Assembly: GCF_017498085.1 (NCBI RefSeq)
Contig: NZ_JAGBKM010000001.1
Location: 114,971 to 178,970, forward strand
DNA length: 64,000 bases
Source of the DNA: Psychrobacter coccoides
GTDB lineage: Bacteria > Pseudomonadota > Gammaproteobacteria > Pseudomonadales > Moraxellaceae
Direction of reading: 5' to 3'
Shown here one piece after another: positions 18,793 to 28,212 of the stretch. The number at the start of each line of letters is the position of its first letter. Position 1 is the first letter of the stretch. The notes beneath the pieces are model-generated. The model had not been told where the DNA came from. It searched no databases and was given only the letters and a program-made list of their open reading frames with translations. The translations under genes were made by a program, and so were the position numbers.

Positions 18793-19260
18793 TTAACCAA
18801 AAACCCGCCACAATATCCAAAACATGCCGATCATGACGATAGCAATCACAAGCACTCGTTTGAACCAGTAGGGGATAAGAGGTTGTTTATAGCCGATGTC
18901 ACCCAGTTTACTCTCGACGCCACTTTGCAAGCTCTTAAAGCCTTGCTCAGACTGGGTAGTTTTGACTTTATCTTTAACCAAGACTCCAGTATCTTCCCTC
19001 AACTCTGGCTTTCGATCAAAACTGATCGCCTCATTAGGAATACCTTGTTTATTGGCTATCTTCGTCAGTTTTTGTTGCTGTTTTATTTTGAGACTATTTT
19101 CATAGTCGTCAATACGCTCTTTAGCGGCGTCCATACTGATGTTTTCATCTGCAGCTAACGTCTTAATTGCCATAACCAGATTGTTTTTTTCGACCATTAT
19201 CATGATTTCTTTAGATAGTTTGGGGTGTTTGTTCTTTAAGCTGGGGTCAGAGTTAAACAT
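18793..19260 (-). CDS. membrane-anchored protein with an L7/L12-like segment
   Basis: A 155-residue protein from the ATG at 19260, which has AAGG six bases upstream; an in-frame start at 19305 is less likely. Residues ~18-55 (KNNLVMAIKTLAADENISMDAAKERID) follow the KxxAIKxLRxxTGLxLxEAKxxVD pattern of the ribosomal L7/L12 C-terminal domain. A charged, Gln/Lys-rich linker follows, then one C-terminal transmembrane segment (RVLVIAIVMIGMFWILW). Small proteins joining such an L12-like segment to a membrane anchor are known but uncharacterised. A direct ribosomal role is not implied. Confidence 0.65.
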   Translation of the reverse strand: MFNSDPSLKNKHPKLSKEIMIMVEKNNLVMAIKTLAADENISMDAAKERIDDYENSLKIKQQQKLTKIANKQGIPNEAISFDRKPELREDTGVLVKDKVKTTQSEQGFKSLQSGVESKLGDIGYKQPLIPYWFKRVLVIAIVMIGMFWILWRVFG

Positions 19261-19350
19261 GGTCATCCTTAAGGTTTTGGCTATATTTACATGCTTTAGG
19301 GTCAACAGATCCTATATTATAACAACTTTTTTTGCATAAGCTTGGCGCAA

Positions 19351-19387
19351 AAAAATACCACCAACATGGATATGTAGGCGGTATTTT
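19351..19387 (-). terminator. terminator downstream of ppa
   Basis: On the minus strand AAAATACCGCC pairs with GGTGGTATTTT, followed by a T-rich run. It lies ~30 bases past the ppa stop. Confidence 0.7.
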
Positions 19388-19417
19388 AATACACTCAAAG
19401 CTGGTTAAAGCGATGGC

Positions 19418-19948
19418 TTATAAATCTTTCCAGCGCTGGATAGACTCTTTGATGACTTCTTTGGCTTCGCTTACATCACCCCATGATTCGACCACAGTCG
19501 TGCCTGCTTTTTTCAGGTCTTTATAGTGACTGAAATGAAAGTTTAATTGATTGATCAGCTGTTTTGGTAGGTCGTCTAGGCTGTTGTAAGCATTACCAGT
19601 ATCACGATCATCGGCAGGTACGACGACGATTTTATCATCAACTTCGCCATCATCAACAAACTTCATCACACCGATGACTTTGGCCTTTAAAAAGATGCCC
19701 GTCGGTAATGGCTGCTCAGTAATAATTAAAGCGTCGAGCTCATCACCATCTTCGTCAAGCGTTTGTGGGATAAAACCATAGTTACATGGTTTGGCAAAAA
19801 TCTGTGGGTCGATACGATCCAGCTCAAATACAGCCAGCTCACGATTCCACTCAATCTTGTGGCTACTGCCGGTTGGAATCTCAACCACGACGTTGATGAT
19901 ACCGCCGTCGACGTCGCCTGCATCTAAGATTTTATTAAAGTCTGCCAT
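19418..19948 (-). CDS. ppa: inorganic pyrophosphatase
   Basis: A 176-residue family I pyrophosphatase hydrolysing PPi to two phosphates in the cytoplasm. The metal-binding signature DEDGDELDALI gives the three catalytic aspartates. EIPTGSSHKIEW and FAKPCNYGFIPQT are also family-typical. The length matches the ~176-residue bacterial hexameric enzyme. The ATG at 19948 is preceded by AGGAG with six-base spacing; a TTG two codons upstream is in frame but poorly placed. It is monocistronic with its own terminator. Confidence 0.96.
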   Translation of the reverse strand: MADFNKILDAGDVDGGIINVVVEIPTGSSHKIEWNRELAVFELDRIDPQIFAKPCNYGFIPQTLDEDGDELDALIITEQPLPTGIFLKAKVIGVMKFVDDGEVDDKIVVVPADDRDTGNAYNSLDDLPKQLINQLNFHFSHYKDLKKAGTTVVESWGDVSEAKEVIKESIQRWKDL

Positions 19949-20097
19949 TAACAACTCCTAATGATGTACATGAATTTTTATAAGGTAAAAGTAATGAGTT
20001 ACTGCGGTTTGCGAGTATAACAAGTTTGGCTGATTTTTTCTCGTTTGCGTTAAGTCTAAACAGGCACAAGGCTATGCAAAATACACCTTAAAACCAA

Positions 20098-20991
20098 TTA
20101 AGGCAAACGGCTAGATGGCTGTTTGGTCGGGGCGGTTGGGCGTAGCTCAATCAGTCCTGCATGGCGCTTGGCAATATTATCAATCAACTTTTGGGTTATC
20201 TGCTGATAGCTGAATGTATAGCCAGCCTGTGGATGGACGGTATTATTTTGGTTGCTCTCCATTGCGACGAAGTCTGCTAGGCGTAGCATTTGCATACCCG
20301 CATACCCGCAAGGGTTGATGGCATTAAATGCTGATAGGTCACAATTTAGGTTAATGGCAATGCCATGATAACTAAAGCCATGCTTAATCTTAAAGCCGAG
20401 CGAGGCGATTTTACCCAACATAATGGTATCGTTATGATCGTCGCCTTTATCTTCAGGATAAGCGCTGTAGAGATAAACGCCTGGGGCATCACGGCGAGCA
20501 TGAGCGCTGATATGAGTATTGGTTGATAGCGCTGGGCTGTTTAAGCAGTCATTAGTCATATCTTCGATCGCTTGTTCAGCGTGCGAGACTAAGTTACGTA
20601 CACTCCAGCCAAGGCTGTTTAGATCAAACAGCCAGTATACCACCAGCTGACCATGACCATGCCACGTCACTTGTCCACCGCGATCGGTTTTGATGATGGG
20701 GGTGTCGGTATGCCGCAGGATATGTTCTTCTTTACCCGCTTGTCCAAGCGTATAGACATCATTGTGATCGACGATCCATAGTTCATCTGGCGTACGCAAA
20801 CCTTGCTCTTTTTTTAGACGGATACGCTCAAGCGTCTGCTGTAGCATGGCCTCGTGAGTGTGAGTATAGTCTGCAGCGGATAAGGATTTGCTTACCAAGG
20901 TATCAGTAATATGATGCGAGGTTTTTTGGGCAGTCGAGGTGTCTGATGATGGGGCAGCGTTTTGTGGCAGCGGTCGTTGTATCGTAGGCAT
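20098..20991 (-). CDS. lipB: octanoyl-[ACP]:protein octanoyltransferase (lipoate biosynthesis)
   Basis: A 297-residue enzyme transferring octanoate from ACP to lipoyl domains. Motifs are DRGGQVTWHGHGQ (about residues 102-115), GKIASLGFKI with the catalytic Lys (about 190) and NPCGYAG with the nucleophile Cys (about 225). The protein is ~80 residues longer than E. coli LipB. The extra length is a low-complexity N-terminal extension of ~35 residues, a mid-protein insertion (about residues 150-187, polar and Asp-rich), and a C-terminal tail. lipA is not adjacent. The ribosome site before the ATG is weak. Confidence 0.93.
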   Translation of the reverse strand: MPTIQRPLPQNAAPSSDTSTAQKTSHHITDTLVSKSLSAADYTHTHEAMLQQTLERIRLKKEQGLRTPDELWIVDHNDVYTLGQAGKEEHILRHTDTPIIKTDRGGQVTWHGHGQLVVYWLFDLNSLGWSVRNLVSHAEQAIEDMTNDCLNSPALSTNTHISAHARRDAPGVYLYSAYPEDKGDDHNDTIMLGKIASLGFKIKHGFSYHGIAINLNCDLSAFNAINPCGYAGMQMLRLADFVAMESNQNNTVHPQAGYTFSYQQITQKLIDNIAKRHAGLIELRPTAPTKQPSSRLP

Positions 20992-21337
20992 AAAGAGTCA
21001 CTTCTGATAATGTCGTAGACAGTGTATATAAGCGATGGGGCACTAACAAGATGGCGGTGCTAACAGCAGCCCTTAATATTAGCACGCCCTAAAGGCGGTA
21101 CTGCTTTTATTTTAGGGTCTCTATACAGCGTTTAGCAGCATACCATCATCATAAACATAAATAATACGCCTTAGTGTGTCAAACATGCTTTTCATTGAGT
21201 AGTCATTAAGCTACATTGTATATTAATACAGCTTTATAAATGTATGCTTCTATTAAAAGTCCAGCGGATAAGCTGTTTTAAAGCCCATCAACACTAAGTC
21301 TCATGATGAGAGGTTAGGAACATTACAAGGAAAGAAA
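20992..21337. other. intergenic region between divergent lipB and aldehyde dehydrogenase
   Basis: A 346-base AT-rich stretch holding the presumed divergent promoters. No terminator, RNA gene or conserved element was recognised. AAGGAAAG before 21338 is the ribosome site of the dehydrogenase. Confidence 0.5.
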
Positions 21338-22786
21338 ATGACCGACAATGACAAGATAACAAGCACTGTGACAACCTCAAAAAATATCATTACGACTATT
21401 GAGCAGTTACAAGCCCAGTTTTCACGTTTGCAAGCCCTGAGTCGTACACAGCCCATCAATGATTGGGCGATACGTGAGCGGCAGCTGGATAATTTGGAGT
21501 TGCTGCTGAGTGATAATCAGGAGAGGATTGCCCAAGCCATCAGTGACGACTTTGGCCATCGTAGTGAGTCAGAAACCCAGTTTGCTGAGTTGTTCCCAAG
21601 TTTTACGGGAATCAGTCATGCAAAAAAACAGGGTAAGTCTTGGATGAAGACCCGCAGAGCTCCTATCTCAGCGATATATAGACCTGCACATAATGAGGTA
21701 CAACCGCAGCCATTAGGCGTGGTCGGTATTATGGTGCCATGGAACTATCCACTTTACTTAGCGGTTGGTCCCATCATTGATGCATTAACAGCGGGTAATC
21801 GGGTCATGGTTAAGATGAGCGAGGCGGCGCCAAAGTTTGCCGAAACCTTTGCCAAGCTGGTCGCTCACTATTTCTCATCAGATATGGTGTGCGTGGTACT
21901 CGGTGAGGTTGATATCGCAGAGGCGTTTAGTCGCTTACCATTTGACCATCTGCTATATACTGGCTCCACGGCGGTGGGCAAAAAAGTCATGGCGGCGGCT
22001 GCGCCGAATCTAACGCCAGTGACGCTGGAGCTTGGTGGCAAGTCACCAGTTATCGTCATAGATGATGTGAATCTAGAAAACGTCGTCAATCGCATTATGA
22101 TGGGAAAAACGCTTAATGCCGGTCAGACCTGTATCGCCCCCGATTATGTGTTGATTCCACGGGCGTATCATCAGCGTTTTATTAGCCTAGCGATTGAGTG
22201 GCTGCAAAAACACTATCCCAATATCGAAAATAACGAAGATTATTCTTATATTATCAATGCAGAGCAATTTAAGCGGGTTCAAGGCTATCTAGAGGCGCTA
22301 CCCGCTGATAGTGTGTGTCATCTAACGGGAGTGGTTGCCAATGCAGAGACCCGATTGATGCCGCCTGTTATCGTCACTGAGCCTGACTTGAGTAGCCAGC
22401 TGATGCAAAATGAGATTTTTGCGCCAATTTTACCTTTGATTCACTATAATACTTTAGAGGATGCGATTCAGTTTGTGAATGAGCGTCCTCGTCCTTTAGC
22501 GCTATATGTGTTTGGTAATGACAACCAGCAGATAGATCAGGTGCGTACGCATACCGTATCAGGTGGTATGTGTGTCAATGAAGTCATCTTGCACGTTGCA
22601 CAGCATGATCTGCCATTTGGTGGGGTTGGCGAGTCGGGCATCGGTGCTTATCATGGAAAGACAGGGTTTGAACGCTTAAGCCATATGAAGCCTGTCTTTG
22701 TACAAGCCAAGATTAATGGTATGAATCTATTATTGCCGCCTTACGGTGATTTATTTAAAAAAGCCATGGCGCTGTTTTTGAAGTAA
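21338..22786 (+). CDS. NAD(P)-dependent aldehyde dehydrogenase (coniferyl-aldehyde-dehydrogenase-like)
   Basis: A 482-residue class 3-like aldehyde dehydrogenase. Motifs are VPWNYPLYL, the Rossmann-like YTGSTAVGKKV, LELGGKSP with the general-base Glu (about residue 230) and NAGQTCIAPDY with the catalytic Cys (about 264). The NAGQTC-x-APDY form and overall length fit the coniferyl aldehyde dehydrogenase (CalB) and long-chain aldehyde dehydrogenase branch. AAGGAAAG precedes the ATG. It lies 58 bases upstream of a glycine-betaine-type ABC system, so co-transcription is possible, but it does not look like a betaine aldehyde dehydrogenase. The substrate is unknown; fatty aldehydes are conceivable given acr1 nearby. 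Confidence 0.85.
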   Translation: MTDNDKITSTVTTSKNIITTIEQLQAQFSRLQALSRTQPINDWAIRERQLDNLELLLSDNQERIAQAISDDFGHRSESETQFAELFPSFTGISHAKKQGKSWMKTRRAPISAIYRPAHNEVQPQPLGVVGIMVPWNYPLYLAVGPIIDALTAGNRVMVKMSEAAPKFAETFAKLVAHYFSSDMVCVVLGEVDIAEAFSRLPFDHLLYTGSTAVGKKVMAAAAPNLTPVTLELGGKSPVIVIDDVNLENVVNRIMMGKTLNAGQTCIAPDYVLIPRAYHQRFISLAIEWLQKHYPNIENNEDYSYIINAEQFKRVQGYLEALPADSVCHLTGVVANAETRLMPPVIVTEPDLSSQLMQNEIFAPILPLIHYNTLEDAIQFVNERPRPLALYVFGNDNQQIDQVRTHTVSGGMCVNEVILHVAQHDLPFGGVGESGIGAYHGKTGFERLSHMKPVFVQAKINGMNLLLPPYGDLFKKAMALFLK

Positions 22787-22844
22787 CCCGCTCATGCCAC
22801 AGGGGCTTAATAACGACTAACCACCATCACAGATAGGATATCTC

Positions 22845-24788
22845 ATGCGTCAATGGATTGCACTAAGCTTACTTTGTATGAGTGCGCTACTGTTGCCAGT
22901 ATCGGCATCAGCGGCTTGTGATTCACCCATCAAGTTTGGTGCGCTGACATGGGAGAGTGGTCAGTTTATCTCTGGAGTACTTAAGTACATCACCGAAGAA
23001 GGTTATGACTGTACGGTAGAGGAGGTGCCAGGCGCTGGCCCTGCGCTAGAGACAGCGTTGGCACAAGATGACATACAGGTGATTGGGGAGCAGTGGGTGG
23101 GACGCTCTCCAATTATGGAGCAAGCCATCGAACAAAACAAAGTCGCTGTTATTGGCGACACATTAAAAGGCGGTGCTACTCAAGGTTGGTATGTACCCAA
23201 ATACGTCCTAGAACAAAACCCAGGCCTGCGCAGCTATCAAGACTTGCCCAAATACGCTCAATTGTTTCAAGACCCAGAAGATCCAAATAAAGCCCGCTTT
23301 ATGAACTGTCCTTCTGGCTGGACGTGTGAGATATTCAATACACGGCTGCTTGCGAACACAGGTCTAGACAACACTTTTAATAACGCTCATCCTGGGACTG
23401 GCGCTGCACTGGATGCTGAGATCTCATCTGCCTTTGAGCAGCGCAAGCCGCTATTGTTTTACTATTGGCAGCCGACTGGCCTGATGGCGAAGTACGACTT
23501 TGCGCCGCTCGAGTTCCCGTCTTATGATGATGCCTGCTGGCAAGACTTGTTGCGTGCGGACGGTACGGCAGACTGTATCTCAGGGTTTCCTGTTTCTCCT
23601 TTAGGTATCGCCGTTTCTACTCCGTTTATGGATGCTAATCCAGAGCTTGCTGGTGCCTTCAAAAACGTTGAGTTTACTCCTGATCAGCTTAATGGCGCTA
23701 TCTTGGAGATGAGTGAGACAAAACGCAGTGGCGAGGAGCAGGCATTAGCATTTTTGCGTGAGAATCCAGCAATCTGGCAAGCTTGGCTGTCAGACGAGGC
23801 AGCCAAGCGTCTGGCTGCTGAGTTGGGTATCAGCCTGACAGGTGCTACGGCTGCTGGCACCTCACTCACTAATCACAGCGCAGCAAGTGATAGCCGGCTT
23901 GGCTTATCATCAAGTTTCCCTTCATGGTCGCTTGAAACCCCGCTTAATAATACCTTAGCAAACGTGGTGCAGAATTATGGTGAAGTGTTTCGCACCATCA
24001 GTAGCTTGGCGTTGACCTATCTGTTATTACCTATCGAGCGGTTGTTGACCCTCATTCCGCCTTGGCTGCTCATTGCTCTGGTGACGGTACTGGGGTGGTT
24101 TGCTGTGCGCAAAGTTTGGTTTGCGCTGGCCTGTGGTGCAGGGCTATTCTTGATTGGTGCTTTTGGACTTTGGGGGGCGCTGATCGATACTTTCGCCCTC
24201 CTGATCGTGTCGGTATTGGTCACTATTATCATTGGGATTCCTATCGGTATTGCCATGTCAGGCAGCAAGCTGCTACGTAAGGTGGTCACGCCTATCCTCG
24301 ATGTGATGCAGACCATGCCAAGCTTTGTTTATCTCATTCCGGTGCTGATGCTGTTTGGTATTGGTAAAGTGCCAGCGTTATTTGCTACAGTCATCTATGC
24401 GTTGCCGCCTCTGATTCGCCTAACGACCTTAGGTATTACCCAAGTCAATCATGAGATGATTGAGGCGGGGCGCTCATTTGGTAGTACGCATTTGCAGCTG
24501 CTGATCTGGATTAAGCTGCCCCAAGCGCTGCCCAGCATCATGGCGGGGATCAATCAGGCGGTGATGATGTCGCTGTCGATGGTAGTATTAGCCTCTATGA
24601 TTGGTGCACCTGGCCTTGGTGAAGACGTTTTGCAATCTATCCAAACGCTTAATATCGGTCAGGGTCTACAGGCGGGTACAGCCATCGTCATCGTCGCTAT
24701 TATTATTGATCGTATCACTCAAGCTTTCGGTCAAGGCAAACGAGCCCGACAAAAAACCATTGATGCAGGCAAACGTCCAATGGGTTAA
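22845..24788 (+). CDS. fused periplasmic binding protein-permease of a glycine-betaine-type ABC importer
   Basis: A 647-residue fusion. Residues 1-23 are a signal peptide ending ASA-A. Residues ~24-330 form an OpuAC/ProX-like substrate-binding domain (KFGALTWESGQ, VIGEQWVGRS, GATQGWYVPKY, PVSPLGIAVSTPF). After a linker with one amphipathic stretch, residues ~375-640 are a ProW-like permease with about seven membrane segments and the EAA loop EAGRSFGSTHLQLL (about 538). The binding domain precedes the permease, whereas the well-known OpuABC fusion has it at the C-terminus. The ATPase gene follows after 102 bases. The substrate is probably betaine, choline or a related quaternary amine. Confidence 0.88.
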   Translation: MRQWIALSLLCMSALLLPVSASAACDSPIKFGALTWESGQFISGVLKYITEEGYDCTVEEVPGAGPALETALAQDDIQVIGEQWVGRSPIMEQAIEQNKVAVIGDTLKGGATQGWYVPKYVLEQNPGLRSYQDLPKYAQLFQDPEDPNKARFMNCPSGWTCEIFNTRLLANTGLDNTFNNAHPGTGAALDAEISSAFEQRKPLLFYYWQPTGLMAKYDFAPLEFPSYDDACWQDLLRADGTADCISGFPVSPLGIAVSTPFMDANPELAGAFKNVEFTPDQLNGAILEMSETKRSGEEQALAFLRENPAIWQAWLSDEAAKRLAAELGISLTGATAAGTSLTNHSAASDSRLGLSSSFPSWSLETPLNNTLANVVQNYGEVFRTISSLALTYLLLPIERLLTLIPPWLLIALVTVLGWFAVRKVWFALACGAGLFLIGAFGLWGALIDTFALLIVSVLVTIIIGIPIGIAMSGSKLLRKVVTPILDVMQTMPSFVYLIPVLMLFGIGKVPALFATVIYALPPLIRLTTLGITQVNHEMIEAGRSFGSTHLQLLIWIKLPQALPSIMAGINQAVMMSLSMVVLASMIGAPGLGEDVLQSIQTLNIGQGLQAGTAIVIVAIIIDRITQAFGQGKRARQKTIDAGKRPMG

Positions 24789-24890
24789 GCTGAGTCAGAT
24801 CAATGATTTATTCAATAGATAAAAGCGGAATAAAAGACGTGGCAACATAAAGACATAAATAACGAGATAAAAACACAAATAGCGAGAACC

Positions 24891-25844
24891 ATGATGAACC
24901 ATATCCAGCTCGAAAACATCAGTAAGATTTATAACGCCAATCGTACTCAAGCACAAAGAGCGTTGGCGTTATTGGCTGAGGGCATGGATAGCATCGAGGT
25001 CAAAGAGCAGACAGGCTATTCAGTTGGGCTTTATGATATCAATTTGGCGATTAAAGCAGGTGAGCTGCACTGTATCATGGGGCTGTCAGGCTCTGGAAAA
25101 TCAACATTGATACGTCATATCAATCGCTTGATTGATCCCACTGATGGCAAGATATGGGTAGATACGACTATCAATGCCAAAAACCCTGCCCATACAGACA
25201 GCACTGTGAGAGTGAAAGGCGCTACCACCGATAGTCAACCGACAGCACCGACGCCAGACCCCCATAAAGCGATGGCAGAAAATGAAAAATCAGCCTCTGC
25301 TATCAATATCTTGGCGCTCAATGACAAAGCACTGCAACAGTATCGGCAGCAGAGTGTCAGTATGGTGTTTCAGCACTTTGGCCTAGTACCACATATGACT
25401 GTTATACAAAATGTGGCGTATGGGCTGCGGGTACGTCAGATGAGTGTGAGCGAACGTCATGAGATTGCCCGTCATTGGCTCAATGAAGTGGGACTGCCAA
25501 ACTTGGAGCACAGCTATCCTGATGAGCTATCAGGTGGTATGCAGCAGCGTGTTGGACTGGCACGAGCATTGGCGACGGACAACCCAATTCTGCTGATGGA
25601 TGAGGCTTTTTCGGCATTAGACCCCCTTATTCGGGCGCAGCTGCAAGACCAACTGCTTGAACTACAAGAGCGGCTGAATAAGACCATAGTTTTCATTACT
25701 CATGATATTGATGAAGCGGTAAAGGTTGGTCAACGCATCAGTATCTTAAATGGCGGGCGATTGGTACAGACAGGGACGCCTAATGAGTTACGTCACCATC
25801 CCGCTGATGATTATGTAGCACAGTTTATGTGTGCAAAGTCTTGA
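24891..25844 (+). CDS. ABC transporter ATPase, ProV/OpuAA-like
   Basis: A 317-residue ATPase partnering the fused binding-protein/permease gene upstream. Walker A is GLSGSGKST (about residues 64-72), signature LSGGMQQR (about 213-220) and Walker B LLMDEAFSALDP (about 234-245), with the His switch in FITHDID. The N-terminal ~45 residues with a LLAEG-x4-IEVKEQTG segment are typical of ProV-type ATPases. It lacks the two C-terminal CBS domains of E. coli ProV. Between Walker A and the Q-loop there is an unusual ~45-residue polar insertion (about residues 98-140) rich in Thr, Pro, Ala and Asp. Two adjacent ATGs leave the start uncertain by one codon. Confidence 0.88.
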   Translation: MMNHIQLENISKIYNANRTQAQRALALLAEGMDSIEVKEQTGYSVGLYDINLAIKAGELHCIMGLSGSGKSTLIRHINRLIDPTDGKIWVDTTINAKNPAHTDSTVRVKGATTDSQPTAPTPDPHKAMAENEKSASAINILALNDKALQQYRQQSVSMVFQHFGLVPHMTVIQNVAYGLRVRQMSVSERHEIARHWLNEVGLPNLEHSYPDELSGGMQQRVGLARALATDNPILLMDEAFSALDPLIRAQLQDQLLELQERLNKTIVFITHDIDEAVKVGQRISILNGGRLVQTGTPNELRHHPADDYVAQFMCAKS

Positions 25845-26036
25845 GCACGCTTTAGGTATTGCTTTTTATATTACTATATTTTTTAATCGGCTTTTAATGT
25901 GTCTGCGCATACATAACTATTAACATAAACTCAATCATAATTTGCCTTTGTTAATAATATCTAATTGTATTTACTCTTCTATGGCCGTAATATAAATCCT
26001 CTATTATTCAAAGCAGTCCCAGTAAAAGGATAAGTC

Positions 26037-27851
26037 ATGCCGCCCAAAAATATCCGCAATAATGACCAAAATGACAGTCATCAGTTAGGTCAAGGCAAGC
26101 GTAAACCCACCTCAGCGCACACTTTGCGTTGGCTAAAAAACGCCAGCAGCTTTGGTGTGACGATATTGCTTAGTGCAGGGTTGTTGGTTGCTTGTGGTCA
26201 AATGAGCACTGCTGATAGTGGTGCAAATTCAGGTAAGCAAAGCAGTCAAAACAGCGGCGTGACAAGCTCTCGTGATATGTTGCCCTCCGATATGCTCGGC
26301 CAAATGCAGGCATTACCCCAATTAACGGACGGTTTAGGCGATACTGGCGCAGCGGTCATTGACCCTAATAAACCGACCTTGATTAAGTTTTGGGCGAGTT
26401 GGTGCCCGTTATGTCTGGGCACACTTGAGGAAACTGAGGACTGGCGGACGAATGCTAAATTCGCCAACTTAAACGTCGTCACGCTCGCCAGTCCTGGTCA
26501 CCTGAATGAAAAGGACGCTGGCGACTTTGGTGCTTGGTATGCTGGCATTCAAGCTGATTATCCCAAACTACCTGTATTGGCAGACGCTTCAGGACAGCTG
26601 ATCAATAAGCTGGGCGTGCAAGTCTATCCCAGCTGGGCGATACTGGATAAAAACGGTAATTTGGTGCACCTGGTCAAAGGGAATATATCAGCAGAGCAGG
26701 CGTATGCGCTCGCTGACAATGCCGGCAACGATTTTGCTGAGCTCAAAGCAGGCAGCGCCAAACCTGCAAACGTCCAGACTTTAGATAACAATAGCAATAT
26801 CGAGACCATCAAGCAAAAAGATGGCGTCTATTATAACGACCAAGGCAAAGCCATAAATACCCGCTCTATCTATCTGGCTGGTGGCTGCTTTTGGGGTGTT
26901 GAGGCCTACATGGAGCGTGTCGATGGGGTAGTAGATGCAGTCTCCGGCTACGCCAATGGTGATATTGCCAACCCAAGCTATGAGCAAGTGATTCGAGGCT
27001 CAGGTCATGCCGAGACTGTCAAAGTCACTTATGATGCTGACAAAACGGATCTGGATACTATCTTAAAATACTATTTTCGTGTCATAGACCCGACCAGTCT
27101 AAATAAACAGGGCAATGACCGCGGCGTCCAGTATCGTTCGGGTGTGTACTACACGGATGACGAAGATAAAGCCGTGATTGAGGCGGCACTGCAGCGGGTA
27201 CAAAGCCAGTATGAGCAAAAAGTGGTGGTTGAAAACCAGCCTTTAGATAATTTTTATCTAGCAGAGATGTATCATCAAGATTATTTGGCAAAAAACCCTA
27301 ACGGTTATTGCCATGTGGATCTCAGCCTCGCTGATGATAAGCCTGAAGGAGTGGCTCGCAGTCAGCTGGCTCCTGTCAGTACCATCGCTGAGACATTAGA
27401 ACCTAAGCGCTATGCTAGTTTTGATAAAAATGCGCTTAAAGACACCCTGACCAAAACGCAATACAACATCACTCAAGAAGCAGGTACAGAGCGGGCATTT
27501 AGTCACGAGTATGATGATTTATTTGCTCCAGGGATTTATGTCGATGTGGTAAGCGGCGAGCCGTTATTCTTATCCACTGATAAGTACCAGTCCGGCTGCG
27601 GTTGGCCAAGTTTTACCAAACCTATCGACAAACAAGTCATTACCGAGCATCAAGACACAGCTTTTAACATGGTACGTACTGAGGTGCGCTCACGGGTAGC
27701 AGACTCGCATTTGGGTCACGTCTTCCCTGATGGCCCTAAAGACCGTGGTGGGCTGCGCTATTGCATCAATGGCGGCGCATTGCAGTTTATTCCAGTAGAT
27801 TTGATGCCACAGTCAGGCTATGCGCCCTTAGTGAAACTGGTCAAATCGTAA
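26037..27851 (+). CDS. msrAB: thioredoxin-MsrA-MsrB fusion lipoprotein (methionine sulfoxide reductase)
   Basis: A 604-residue envelope protein. A lipobox LLVAC places the lipidated Cys at residue 53, after an unusually long ~30-residue cytoplasmic lead. Domain 1 is thioredoxin/TlpA-like with WASWCPLC (about 119-125). Domain 2 is MsrA with GGCFWG (about 281-286). Domain 3 is MsrB with GCGWPSF (about 521), DSHLGHVF and the catalytic Cys in RYCING (about 573). The order matches Neisseria PilB/MsrAB, which repairs both methionine sulfoxide epimers outside the cytoplasm using its own redox domain. AAGGA precedes the ATG, and a terminator follows. Confidence 0.93.
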   Translation: MPPKNIRNNDQNDSHQLGQGKRKPTSAHTLRWLKNASSFGVTILLSAGLLVACGQMSTADSGANSGKQSSQNSGVTSSRDMLPSDMLGQMQALPQLTDGLGDTGAAVIDPNKPTLIKFWASWCPLCLGTLEETEDWRTNAKFANLNVVTLASPGHLNEKDAGDFGAWYAGIQADYPKLPVLADASGQLINKLGVQVYPSWAILDKNGNLVHLVKGNISAEQAYALADNAGNDFAELKAGSAKPANVQTLDNNSNIETIKQKDGVYYNDQGKAINTRSIYLAGGCFWGVEAYMERVDGVVDAVSGYANGDIANPSYEQVIRGSGHAETVKVTYDADKTDLDTILKYYFRVIDPTSLNKQGNDRGVQYRSGVYYTDDEDKAVIEAALQRVQSQYEQKVVVENQPLDNFYLAEMYHQDYLAKNPNGYCHVDLSLADDKPEGVARSQLAPVSTIAETLEPKRYASFDKNALKDTLTKTQYNITQEAGTERAFSHEYDDLFAPGIYVDVVSGEPLFLSTDKYQSGCGWPSFTKPIDKQVITEHQDTAFNMVRTEVRSRVADSHLGHVFPDGPKDRGGLRYCINGGALQFIPVDLMPQSGYAPLVKLVKS

Positions 27852-27893
27852 CGACCTTAAACTGAAATACAGTCTGTTGAAGTACAGTGTATT

Positions 27894-27925
27894 AAAAGAC
27901 GTTAAGCCAATTCTTAGCGTCTTTT
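27894..27925 (+). terminator. intrinsic terminator after msrAB
   Basis: AAAAGACGTTAAG pairs with CTTAGCGTCTTTT (one G-T pair) across a six-base loop. Confidence 0.8.
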
Positions 27926-28039
27926 TGGTAATAGGTTTGATAAAGATAAGTAAATAACTGGAGTAATCGTTATCATTTTGCGCTAATCGCTAGCGAACTC
28001 TGAAAAACATAACAAATTTCGCTATACTTAACCCACTCA

Positions 28040-28147
28040 ACGAGTCCCTCGTATATGCTTATCGTTTGTGAGCTTATGACAGTTTTACTTTTAACGGGCT
28101 ATCTCTAGGGTCTGTTTGATAATTCGATCATGGCGCTGACAGACCCT
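28040..28147 (+). other. structured leader upstream of pncB
   Basis: The 287 bases between the msrAB terminator and pncB contain two hairpins. The first is ACGAG-TCC-CTCGT at 28040-28052. The second is AGGGTCTGT (28107-28115) paired with ACAGACCCT (28139-28147), with an inner TGAT/ATCA pairing. The second has no T-run. It might be a regulatory leader, an operator or an unrelated repeat; no known riboswitch was recognised. Confidence 0.4.
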
Positions 28148-28212
28148 ATATATCGTGTCGCTTTAGGTATCAGGTGGCGTTTACTTTTCTTTCTGTGTTT
28201 TAAGGTTTTAGA

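Noticed and set aside
21338..25844. Possible choline-to-betaine operon (aldehyde dehydrogenase plus betaine-type transporter)
   Set aside because: The dehydrogenase has the coniferyl/long-chain aldehyde type NAGQTC-x-APDY motif, no choline dehydrogenase or betI is present, so betaine synthesis is not supported.
27244..27260. TAGATAA/TTATCTA inverted pair
   Set aside because: Lies inside msrAB coding sequence and is explained by codons, showing that this AT-rich motif can arise by chance.
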